This document shows, piece by piece, positions 1 to 5,001 of a stretch of 5,605 nt of DNA (positions within the stretch are counted from its first letter, which is position 1; each line of letters starts with the position of its first letter). The notes under the pieces were generated by a model. The model had not been told where the DNA came from, made no database searches, and saw only the letters and a program-made list of their open reading frames with translations. The position numbers were made by a program, and so were the translations under genes. The DNA comes from Candidatus Bathyarchaeota archaeon (GTDB lineage: Archaea; Thermoproteota; Bathyarchaeia; Bathyarchaeales; Bathycorpusculaceae): the NCBI GenBank assembly GCA_013330975.1, contig DUHG01000044.1, positions 2,383 through 7,987 of the forward strand. Direction: 5' to 3'.

Positions 1-138
1 TTAGCTTCGAACCCGATAATCTACATCCGCATGAAAGGTTCTGCCAAACCCGAAGATGCATTGAGGAAGGCTGCCGAGAAAGCTAGGGAAACCAACCGAG
101 TTTTCAGTGAGGAACTTCAAAAAGCCCTGAATTCCTGA
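1..138 (+). CDS. rpoL: DNA-directed RNA polymerase subunit L (Rpo11), 3' part
   Basis: This is the C-terminal 45 residues of archaeal RNA polymerase subunit L; the 5' part lies before the window. The frame is open from base 1 to TGA at 136-138. The visible piece begins LASNPIIYIRMKGSAKP, the conserved last beta strand of the Rpb11/RpoL fold, and continues into an amphipathic helix (about residues 18-42 of the visible part) ending KALNS. In the family, RpoL (about 90 residues) pairs with RpoD through two alpha-like domains to form the platform that starts polymerase assembly. About half the protein is therefore seen. Its last 35 bp overlap the 3' end of the opposing RNase III-like gene. The fit to the family is good; the only uncertainty is the missing N-terminal half. 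Confidence 0.9.
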   Translation, partial: LASNPIIYIRMKGSAKPEDALRKAAEKARETNRVFSEELQKALNS

Positions 139-520
139 TCTCCTCTTTTGCCTTTCTGAGCAGCCGCTCAAATCCATCTAGCGAATTTTCACTTTCCACT
201 ATAGTCTGAACGCTCTCCTCTAAAGTCAAAAGCTCATGAAGCCAGGCATAGACAACCACGGCTTCCGCAGCATCGCTAAGGACATGTTTGTCTATTCTGG
301 ACGGTAACATTTCTCTTAGTCCTGCCTTTCTCAGGGCTTCGGCGAGAGGTCCTCCTTTAACCTTTGCGCCTTGAGGGCGCTTCTTTTTCTCAGAAAGCGC
401 GAGTGAATAGACGAAGTTAACGTAAGCGTCTCCGAGCGATGCTAACTGTCGATCAACTAGAACTTCTGATAGGGTGCGATAGGTCTTGAGAAAGTGGGAT
501 GAGTCATGACTTTTTGACAA
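104..520 (-). CDS. RNase III-fold family protein, archaeal, single domain without dsRBD
   Basis: This 138-residue protein is a single RNase III-like catalytic domain. The signature region is residues 29-35 (LGDAYVN, D31), and the second acidic motif is SDAAEA at 82-87 (D83, E86), matching the D...E spacing of three seen in RNase III. Between them lies a glycine/lysine-rich loop (GAKVKGG, 51-57) and a helix. No double-stranded-RNA-binding domain follows, and the C-terminus is a charged helix (about 115-130). At the positions of the two upstream RNase III glutamates (ERLE before LGD) it has R24 and A27, so the site resembles bacterial Mini-III more than classic RNase III. The likely role is dsRNA cleavage or rRNA/tRNA processing, as an inference. 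The start is TTG at 518-520, backed by a strong GGAGGGA site 5 nt upstream. The 3' end runs into rpoL. Family assignment is fairly sure; activity is not. Confidence 0.8.
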   Translation of the reverse strand: MSKSHDSSHFLKTYRTLSEVLVDRQLASLGDAYVNFVYSLALSEKKKRPQGAKVKGGPLAEALRKAGLREMLPSRIDKHVLSDAAEAVVVYAWLHELLTLEESVQTIVESENSLDGFERLLRKAKEEIRNSGLFEVPH

Positions 521-525
521 TGGGG

Positions 526-532
526 TCCCTCC
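526..532 (-). promoter_or_regulatory. Shine-Dalgarno site that fixes the TTG start of the RNase III-like gene
   Basis: On the minus strand the bases read GGAGGGA, complementary to the CCUCC core of archaeal 16S rRNA, 5 nt before TTG (520-518). An ATG at 534-532 on the same strand overlaps this site but is out of frame, so TTG is the supported start. Confidence 0.75.
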
Positions 533-557
533 ATCTGTTCATCTCTTTCTAGTTATG

Positions 558-566
558 CTTATAATG
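558..566. promoter_or_regulatory. Bidirectional TATA-like box between the RNase III-like and DUF99 genes
   Basis: The sequence CTTATAATG (reverse complement CATTATAAG) is TATA-like on both strands. About 26 bases from its centre, predicted start sites would fall near 588 on the plus strand and near 536 on the minus strand. That leaves leaders of roughly 15-19 nt, each with an SD-like site, in both directions. On the minus strand the bases before it (AGAAAC) fit a purine-rich BRE better than those on the plus side. The site is inferred from spacing only. Confidence 0.5.
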
Positions 567-596
567 TTTCTAGACCATATTTCGAACAATATTGCT

Positions 597-602
597 GAGG
601 AG
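597..602 (+). promoter_or_regulatory. Shine-Dalgarno site favouring the second TTG start of the DUF99 gene
   Basis: GAGGAG lies 4 nt before TTG at 607-609. The earlier in-frame TTG at 592 has no SD and sits almost on the predicted transcription start, so it would need leaderless initiation. An in-frame TAG at 571-573 limits the choice to these two codons. Confidence 0.5.
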
Positions 603-606
603 CAGT

Positions 607-1194
607 TTGAGCCAAAAGAGCATTCGCCTTATAAAGCCAGAGATCAGGGTTCTGGGAGTCGACGACGGAGTCTTCACCCCACACAGCAGGGGTAAGGCAC
701 TTGTGGTAGGAATCGTTTTCAGAGGAGGCTACTGGCTTGACGGCGTAATGCACACCTACGTAACGGTAGATGGTTTCAATGCAACAGCAAAAATATCCGC
801 TATGGTTCTGAGATCATCTCACTGTCAGCAATTGAGGGTGATAATGCTAAATGGGATCACTTTTGCGGGGTTCAATGTAGTAAATATTCAAAAATTGAGC
901 CAGAAAACCCGTCTCCCCGTTATAGCCATCACTCGCGAAAAGCCTAACCTAGCTAACATTCAGGGCGCAATTGAAAATCTGCCAAAAAAAGAGGCACGCT
1001 GGAATGCGATTCTCACCGCTGGAGAAGGCTTTGAAGTTGCCACTCGTAATCCACATGAAAAAATCTTTCTCCATGTTGCTGGAATTAGAACCAAAGAAGC
1101 CGAACGCATTGTAAGGTTGACTTCGACTCGAAGCAACATCCCTGAGGCTCTTCGCGTAGCCCACCTTGTTGCCTCCGGAATAAGCCAATCCTGA
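607..1194 (+). CDS. DUF99 family protein (endonuclease V-related fold)
   Basis: This 195-residue protein (200 if TTG 592 is used) matches the archaeal DUF99 family, which is distantly related to endonuclease V and has an RNase H-like fold. Visible marks are IRVLGVDDG at residues 13-21, followed by a strand with GIVFRGGYWLDG, VTVDGFNAT at 52-60, and a hydrophobic strand ending MLNGITFAGFNVVN at 80-93. A second half rich in basic residues follows (ITREKPN, then TRNPHEKIFLHVAG). In endonuclease V the D of the first GVD-like strand and a later DG are catalytic. Here the DG-equivalent reads LNG (N82), which argues against simple endonuclease V chemistry. The cellular role of DUF99 proteins is unknown; nucleic-acid binding or repair is an inference from the fold. 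It has its own promoter region shared divergently with the RNase III-like gene. The family call is firm; the start codon is uncertain. Confidence 0.85.
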   Translation: MSQKSIRLIKPEIRVLGVDDGVFTPHSRGKALVVGIVFRGGYWLDGVMHTYVTVDGFNATAKISAMVLRSSHCQQLRVIMLNGITFAGFNVVNIQKLSQKTRLPVIAITREKPNLANIQGAIENLPKKEARWNAILTAGEGFEVATRNPHEKIFLHVAGIRTKEAERIVRLTSTRSNIPEALRVAHLVASGISQS

Positions 1195-1221
1195 ATCATG
1201 CAATTTTGAAGCAAGCAAACG

Positions 1222-1228
1222 TTTAAAA
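1222..1228 (+). promoter_or_regulatory. TATA-like box upstream of the TFS gene
   Basis: TTTAAAA sits about 50 bases before the ATG at 1275. A start about 26 nt from its centre would fall near 1251, giving a leader of about 24 nt. A weak GGTG (1262-1265) lies 9 nt before the ATG. It is a spacing-based prediction in the 80-base gap after the DUF99 stop. Confidence 0.45.
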
Positions 1229-1274
1229 GAGACTACGCAGACGGAAGATAAAACGGGTAGCGGTGTAGTACAAA

Positions 1275-1628
1275 ATGGAATTCTGCCCCAAATGCGGTAC
1301 ACGTCTTGAGCCCAAGAAAGCCAAAGAAGGCAAAAGTGCATCCTTGATGCTTGTATGCCCCAAGTGTGGATACAAGAAACAGGAGTCAGCGAAAAAGATC
1401 GAACCCACACTAGCCAAGGTTATTCCTCCAAATCCGCAAAAATTTGTGGCAGTAATCGGCAAAGAAGAACAGAAACTAAATACGCTCCCGACTGTCAGAA
1501 TCGACTGCCCAAAATGCGGCAACAACACTGCATACGTCTGGCAGGTGCAAACACGGGGAGCCGATGAATCCTCCACTCAGTTTCTGCGTTGTACAAAATG
1601 CAATTTTACCTTCAGAGAATACAGCTAG
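1275..1628 (+). CDS. tfs: Transcription factor S (TFS, archaeal transcript-cleavage factor)
   Basis: This 117-residue protein is the archaeal counterpart of TFIIS and of RNA polymerase II subunit Rpb9. It stimulates the polymerase to cut back its own transcript after backtracking. It has two zinc ribbons: an N-terminal one with C4, C7, C28 and C31 (CPKCG twice), and a C-terminal one with C78, C81, C106 and C109. The C-terminal ribbon contains QTRGADE (92-98), whose acidic pair D97-E98 is the hairpin tip that reaches the polymerase active site. A lysine-rich, less ordered linker (about 32-75) joins them. Length is normal for the family (about 105-115). All eight cysteines and the DE pair are intact, so it should be active rather than a degenerate paralogue. 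The ATG start is followed at once by the first ribbon (MEFCPKCGTR). It sits directly before pcna but has a separate TATA-like box. Confidence 0.95.
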   Translation: MEFCPKCGTRLEPKKAKEGKSASLMLVCPKCGYKKQESAKKIEPTLAKVIPPNPQKFVAVIGKEEQKLNTLPTVRIDCPKCGNNTAYVWQVQTRGADESSTQFLRCTKCNFTFREYS

Positions 1629-1675
1629 ATAGCTGCTGAAATAGCAATCTGCACAGAAACACTTCAATGTAAGTC

Positions 1676-1694
1676 TTTTATACCTCTCGGTATA
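1676..1694 (+). promoter_or_regulatory. pcna core promoter with an overlapping 6-bp dyad
   Basis: TTTTATAC (1676-1683) is a TATA-like box about 26 bases before position 1705. It runs into a perfect inverted repeat, TATACC (1679-1684), spacer TCTC, GGTATA (1689-1694). The dyad therefore covers the stretch between the TATA box and the predicted transcription start. A second TATA-like run (1691-1696) would start transcription at or after the start codon, so the first is preferred. The dyad could be an operator or chance. Confidence 0.4.
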
Positions 1695-1704
1695 TGCATT
1701 AAGC

Positions 1705-1709
1705 GAGGA
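1705..1709 (+). promoter_or_regulatory. Shine-Dalgarno site for the GTG start of pcna
   Basis: GAGGA lies 7 nt before GTG 1717. No in-frame ATG, GTG or TTG exists in the bases just upstream, and the encoded N-terminus (MFTLKVSDAK) is that of archaeal PCNA, so GTG is the start. Two out-of-frame ATGs (1712, 1715) lie between this site and the GTG. Confidence 0.65.
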
Positions 1710-1716
1710 AAATGAT

Positions 1717-2472
1717 GTGTTTACTCTGAAAGTCTCCGACGCCAAACTGCTCAGAGACATGGCGACAGCCATCTCAATTCTTGTTGATGAAGCAACCTTC
1801 AAGATAGAATCCGAGGCGCTGAAGTTAAGAGCAATGGATCCCTCCCGCGTTGCTATGATTGATTTTGAGTGGCCCAAGACAATTTTCGAGGAGTACACGG
1901 CTCCAGAACCAACGAAAATGTGCATAAACATAGGTGAACTTCTAAAGCTCCTCAAGAGAGCCGGCAAAGACGAATCTGTAGAGCTGTCCCTTGACGACAA
2001 AACTGGTCGTTTGCAGGTCAAGATAATAGGGAAATACCCACGCAACTTCACCATGCCAACGCTTGAAGCCTCGGAAGAAGAAGTGCCAACACCAAAAATC
2101 GCCTTCAACGTCAAAGCCAAAACAACAACTCAGGGCCTGAGCCAAGCGATCGAAGACGCACAGCTTGTGAGCGACCACGTCAGGATCGAAGCTGAACCAG
2201 AAAAACTAACTCTCAGCGCGTCCGGCGACTTAATGGGCGCAACAATAACTCTGCCAAAAGGAAGCGATGCGCTGCTTGACTTAGAGGTGAAGGAAAACTC
2301 AAAAGCAACCTTCAGCCTTAGCTACTTGTCCGAGATAATCAAGGCTGCATCCGCTACTTCTGATATCGCGACATTGGAGTTCTCGTCTGACATGCCCGTG
2401 CGGATTGACTTTCAGCAGATAAAACAGGGAAAACTAACGTTTTATCTGGCACCCAGAATAGAAAACGAATAG
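1717..2472 (+). CDS. pcn: DNA polymerase sliding clamp (PCNA)
   Basis: This 251-residue protein is an archaeal PCNA. Three copies, or heteromers, form a ring around DNA that tethers polymerases, FEN1, ligase and other PIP-box proteins. It starts MFTLKVSDAKLLRD, the first strand and DNA-facing helix, and carries the hallmark LRAMDPSRVAMIDFEW (37-52). A basic helix (LLKLLKRAGK, 75-84) lies on the inner ring surface. The interdomain connector is about 113-130 (MPTLEASEEEVPTPK), and the second domain follows with its own helix (139-152). The C-terminus YLAPRIE (243-249) is the conserved tail beside the PIP-box pocket. Length is usual for the family (245-250). It is one gene; whether the organism has other PCNA copies cannot be told here. 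Regulation may be local: a dyad overlaps the promoter and short out-of-frame ATGs precede the GTG start. The family call is essentially certain. Confidence 0.97.
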   Translation: MFTLKVSDAKLLRDMATAISILVDEATFKIESEALKLRAMDPSRVAMIDFEWPKTIFEEYTAPEPTKMCINIGELLKLLKRAGKDESVELSLDDKTGRLQVKIIGKYPRNFTMPTLEASEEEVPTPKIAFNVKAKTTTQGLSQAIEDAQLVSDHVRIEAEPEKLTLSASGDLMGATITLPKGSDALLDLEVKENSKATFSLSYLSEIIKAASATSDIATLEFSSDMPVRIDFQQIKQGKLTFYLAPRIENE

Positions 2473-2694
2473 AATATATGCAAGTATTCACCAGCTTCAA
2501 CACCGCCCACTTAGCCGAGTATTAATTTCCGTAGACCTAATAATTAGCGAACTGATGCTTCCTTTCCCTCTAACCTTCTGTACTAACCGTTTCTCAACCC
2601 GAAAGCGCATGAAAAATAACACTCAAGATAGGAAACATAAGAATTTAAGAAGACCCCCATGTTTCTAGCCTATGGTGATTGCATTCCTATAGTT
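2473..2694. other. Gene-free spacer between pcna and priL
   Basis: This is the longest spacer in the window, about 220 bp to the preferred priL start. It shows no coding frame of note; the longest plus-strand start-to-stop noticed is 15 codons from ATG 2478. It contains an AT-rich palindrome CTAATAATTAG (2537-2547), a pyrimidine-rich run (about 2568-2585) and an A-rich stretch (2610-2652) leading to the priL promoter. I see no tRNA, CRISPR or origin-type repeats in it. Confidence 0.6.
2643..2649 (+). promoter_or_regulatory. TATA-like box upstream of priL
   Basis: ATTTAAG follows an A-rich BRE-like stretch (GAAACATAAGA from about 2632). A start about 26 nt on would fall near 2672. That lies after the first possible ATG (2659) but before ATG 2695, supporting the second as the real start. 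No well-spaced SD is present; GGTGAT (2674-2679) is 15 nt from the ATG. Confidence 0.45.
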
Positions 2695-3732
2695 ATGGCC
2701 GATCTTGCCAAGTATCCATTTCTTCCACAAGCCAGACAGCTCGTTAGTGGGCTTGAAATTGATTTGGATACGGTGGCAAATATTCCCAGCATCAATGAAC
2801 GGGCGAAACAGAGAGTATGGGCGTCTTTTGATTTCAAAGCACATTTTTCTAAACCACTTATGCATGATCCCCAAAGTGAAATAGCATCCTACGCTCTCGC
2901 TCTTGCATACGTTTCAGGCGTTGGTGACAACAAAATGATAGAACGTTTTGCTTTGTATGAGGCAGATCGGATCAACGATTACTTAAAGGGAGAAGAACAT
3001 GAAGAAGTCGTCCTCGAAATTGCACGTGCGTTTAATTGGGAAGTTAGGGTTGAAGAAGCAGAAAGACGACAAATGCTCTCTATTCATTTTACAAAATTTC
3101 TAAAGAATACAACACAAGGTCGGTTGCATCATGACCCAAAATGGAAACTTGTAAACAGAGCATTGTGCGAAGGATGGGTCCAAGTCACTCCTTTTGAACT
3201 ATCTAGGCTTTTGCAGGAAGAGGTAAAGACACGAATAGAAGAAAGTGCTAAACGCGAGCTAGGTAGTGTGTCTCAACAGATGCAGATGGATATTGCCGAG
3301 CTTAGGGCTGAATTCCTCAAGAGAAAACCCACATTAGAGGAGTTTGATCAAATAGTGCATGCTCAAGAGTCGGACTATCCTCCTTGTATTAGTGGACTTT
3401 TGAAGAGAGCAGCAACAGGTCAACACATGTCACATGTTGAAAGGTTTACCTTGGTAACTTATTTGCTGCATCAGGGCGTCAGTGTGGATTCAATTGTTAA
3501 TTTGTTTTCTGGTATGCCCGATTTCAACGCAGAAAAAACACGATATCAAGTCGAAAATCTCACTCGGGCGAGATATGGCGAAAATAAGCCATATGTAACT
3601 TACAATTGCTCTACGCTTCAAACTCATGGAGTCTGTTCAGGACCAGTTGATCAATTCTGTAGAAGAATCAGAAATCCGCTATCCTATCACTTAAGGAAAC
3701 AAGGGAGCTTTCAAATCACATCTAGCAAGTAA
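2695..3732 (+). CDS. priL: DNA primase large subunit PriL
   Basis: This is the large, regulatory subunit of the archaeo-eukaryotic primase, which with PriS makes the primers that start DNA strands. From ATG 2695 it has 345 residues. The N-terminus MADLAKYPFLPQA matches the usual start of archaeal PriL, so I prefer it to ATG 2659, which would add 12 unconserved residues. The N-terminal two thirds is helical, with conserved patches such as RFALYEADR (about 84-92). The C-terminal domain carries four cysteines, C231, C305, C314 and C322 (numbered from 2695), in the pattern PPC, YNCSTLQTHGVC, DQFC, followed by NPLSYH. In the family these bind a 4Fe-4S cluster needed for initiation. All four are present. 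It precedes priS by 26 nt, so the two are probably co-transcribed. By eye it looks somewhat more AT-rich than pcna. The assignment is firm. Confidence 0.93.
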   Translation: MADLAKYPFLPQARQLVSGLEIDLDTVANIPSINERAKQRVWASFDFKAHFSKPLMHDPQSEIASYALALAYVSGVGDNKMIERFALYEADRINDYLKGEEHEEVVLEIARAFNWEVRVEEAERRQMLSIHFTKFLKNTTQGRLHHDPKWKLVNRALCEGWVQVTPFELSRLLQEEVKTRIEESAKRELGSVSQQMQMDIAELRAEFLKRKPTLEEFDQIVHAQESDYPPCISGLLKRAATGQHMSHVERFTLVTYLLHQGVSVDSIVNLFSGMPDFNAEKTRYQVENLTRARYGENKPYVTYNCSTLQTHGVCSGPVDQFCRRIRNPLSYHLRKQGSFQITSSK

Positions 3733-3749
3733 ATTGCAATAAGAGAATC

Positions 3750-3756
3750 TTTAAAA
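3750..3756 (+). promoter_or_regulatory. Weak TATA-like run in the priL-priS gap
   Basis: TTTAAAA lies in the 26-nt gap between priL and priS. A transcript starting about 26 nt later (near 3779) would miss both GTG starts (3759, 3774). It is therefore more likely an AT-rich spacer than a promoter, and priS is probably read from the priL transcript. Confidence 0.2.
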
Positions 3757-3758
3757 TT

Positions 3759-5000
3759 GTGGATGGCAAAACCGTGTCTGTCTCTCAAGATTTTGTCTGC
3801 AGATCCTTTTCCGATTTCTATGAAGGTTCGTCAACTTCTATTTCTCTTCCATCCGAAGTGAGCCAGAGAGAATTCGCGTTCCTTCTTTTCAGGGGAAGGG
3901 CGATGGTGCGCCACAGAAGCGTATCTAACTTGAAGGAATTCAAGTCGTTTGTTGGGGATGCTGTTCCCTCCGATATCTATCATTCTTGCGCTTACTATGA
4001 AAACCCAGAGGCCGATATGGATAAGAAAGGGTGGCTCGGGGCAGACCTTGTCTTCGATATAGACGCTGACCATATACCCACAATTTGCAACAAGATCCAT
4101 GACGAATGGACCTGCAACAAATGTGGCTTCGGAGGAAAGGGGCCACCTCCTGCAAACTGCCCAGCTTGTGCCTCCCAAAAATTCGACTCAAAGACATGGC
4201 CCTGCGAAGTATGCCTAAATTCTGCTAAAGAAGAAACTCAAAAGCTGGTTGAAATATTGGAAAAAGACTTCGGTTTTTCTAATAGCGATCTGCATTTGTT
4301 CTTTTCAGGTCATCGCGGCTACCATGTTCATATAGAAACCGAAGCAGTAAAGACTCTGGACTCAGTTGGCCGCAGAGAGATAGTTGATTATGTTTACGGA
4401 TTAGGACTGGCCTATCTCTCTGGAGAAAATTCAGAGCACCTTCCTAAAGATAGGCGCAAGCAATTTTTTGCCCTCCCTGATTTCGGTTGGAATCACCGCC
4501 TAAAACAAGGAATCAAGAATTTCCTGCGCGGTGCCTCAATAGACGACTTGAGAAATATCTCACTGAAGCAAAACGTCGCTGCCCTGTTGAAGAACAAAGA
4601 GACAGAGCAGCATTTGGAAGAAGAGAGGTGGGAAGCAATAAAGGGTGTTGGTTATGAAACCTGGAGGACAATAGCCAAACATGTGAGAGATCTTGAATCA
4701 GCGAAGGTCGATACTGTTGTAACCACTGATATACATCGACTAATCAGAATGAATGGGACTCTGCATGGAAAAACTGGCTTGAAGAAAATGGAGTTCCCGA
4801 TTTCCAAATTAGGGGATTTTGACCCTTTTCTGGAGGCAGTAGCCTTTAAAGACGGCCATGCTAGAGTGTTCGTTTCAGGTGCACCCGAGTTTCAGCTAGG
4901 TGGAAACATGTTTGGTCCGTATAAGAATGATACTGTTGATTTGCCGACAGCCGCTGCAGTGTTGCTTGTCTGCAAAGGCAGAGCCGAGGTGAAGAACTAG
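3759..5000 (+). CDS. priS: DNA primase catalytic (small) subunit PriS
   Basis: This 413-residue protein is the catalytic subunit of the archaeo-eukaryotic primase. The first metal-binding motif is VFDIDAD (98-104; D100 and D102). The nucleotide-binding SGHRGYHVH motif is at 183-191, and the third acidic residue is D324 in TTDIHRLIR, followed by TLHGKTG (334-340). Between the DxD and SGHRG motifs is a zinc region richer than the minimal one: C110 and H114, then CNKC (119-122), CPAC (134-137) and CEVC (149-152). I read it as the ancestral C/H/C/C zinc knuckle with an extra four-cysteine ribbon inserted. It is longer than the primases of Pyrococcus and Sulfolobus (about 330-350), partly from this insert and a charged helical stretch (about 255-315). 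The start is GTG 3759 with no clear SD; GTG 3774 is an alternative and alters only five residues. It is followed by gins after one base. The function is certain; the exact start is not. Confidence 0.95.
   Translation: MDGKTVSVSQDFVCRSFSDFYEGSSTSISLPSEVSQREFAFLLFRGRAMVRHRSVSNLKEFKSFVGDAVPSDIYHSCAYYENPEADMDKKGWLGADLVFDIDADHIPTICNKIHDEWTCNKCGFGGKGPPPANCPACASQKFDSKTWPCEVCLNSAKEETQKLVEILEKDFGFSNSDLHLFFSGHRGYHVHIETEAVKTLDSVGRREIVDYVYGLGLAYLSGENSEHLPKDRRKQFFALPDFGWNHRLKQGIKNFLRGASIDDLRNISLKQNVAALLKNKETEQHLEEERWEAIKGVGYETWRTIAKHVRDLESAKVDTVVTTDIHRLIRMNGTLHGKTGLKKMEFPISKLGDFDPFLEAVAFKDGHARVFVSGAPEFQLGGNMFGPYKNDTVDLPTAAAVLLVCKGRAEVKN
4986..4992 (+). promoter_or_regulatory. Strong Shine-Dalgarno site for gins inside the end of priS
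   Basis: GAGGTGA, complementary to the extended 3' end of archaeal 16S rRNA, lies within the last codons of priS, 9 nt before GTG 5002. It fixes the GTG start and fits reinitiation or independent loading on a shared priS-gins mRNA. Confidence 0.75.
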
Positions 5001-5001
5001 A

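Noticed and set aside
559..753. Minus-strand frame of 64 codons overlapping the DUF99 start
   Set aside because: It would cover the divergent promoter and oppose the conserved DUF99 N-terminus; no support.
949..1410. Minus-strand open frame of 153 codons opposite the DUF99 and tfs genes
   Set aside because: It lies antisense to recognised genes, has no family resemblance, and crosses a gene boundary and promoter.
1476..2120. Open frame of 214 codons on the minus strand across the end of tfs and the first half of pcna
   Set aside because: It runs antisense to two clearly conserved genes, has a serine-rich low-information translation and no recognisable domain. It is a shadow frame.
2478..2525. 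15-codon frame from ATG 2478 just after pcna
   Set aside because: It is too short to judge, has no SD, and overlaps an AT-rich TATA-like run; likely chance.
2537..2547. AT-rich palindrome CTAATAATTAG as an origin or operator element
   Set aside because: It is a single copy with no repeats, no origin recognition boxes and no cdc6/orc1 gene nearby. AT-rich palindromes of this size are common.
2659..2694. Upstream ATG that would lengthen PriL by 12 residues
   Set aside because: The next ATG (2695) gives the typical MADLAKYPFL start, and the predicted transcription start (about 2672) lies after 2659.
3831..4197. Two overlapping minus-strand frames opposite the zinc region of priS
   Set aside because: Their cysteine and arginine content merely mirrors the complementary codons of priS. 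There is no SD or TATA support.
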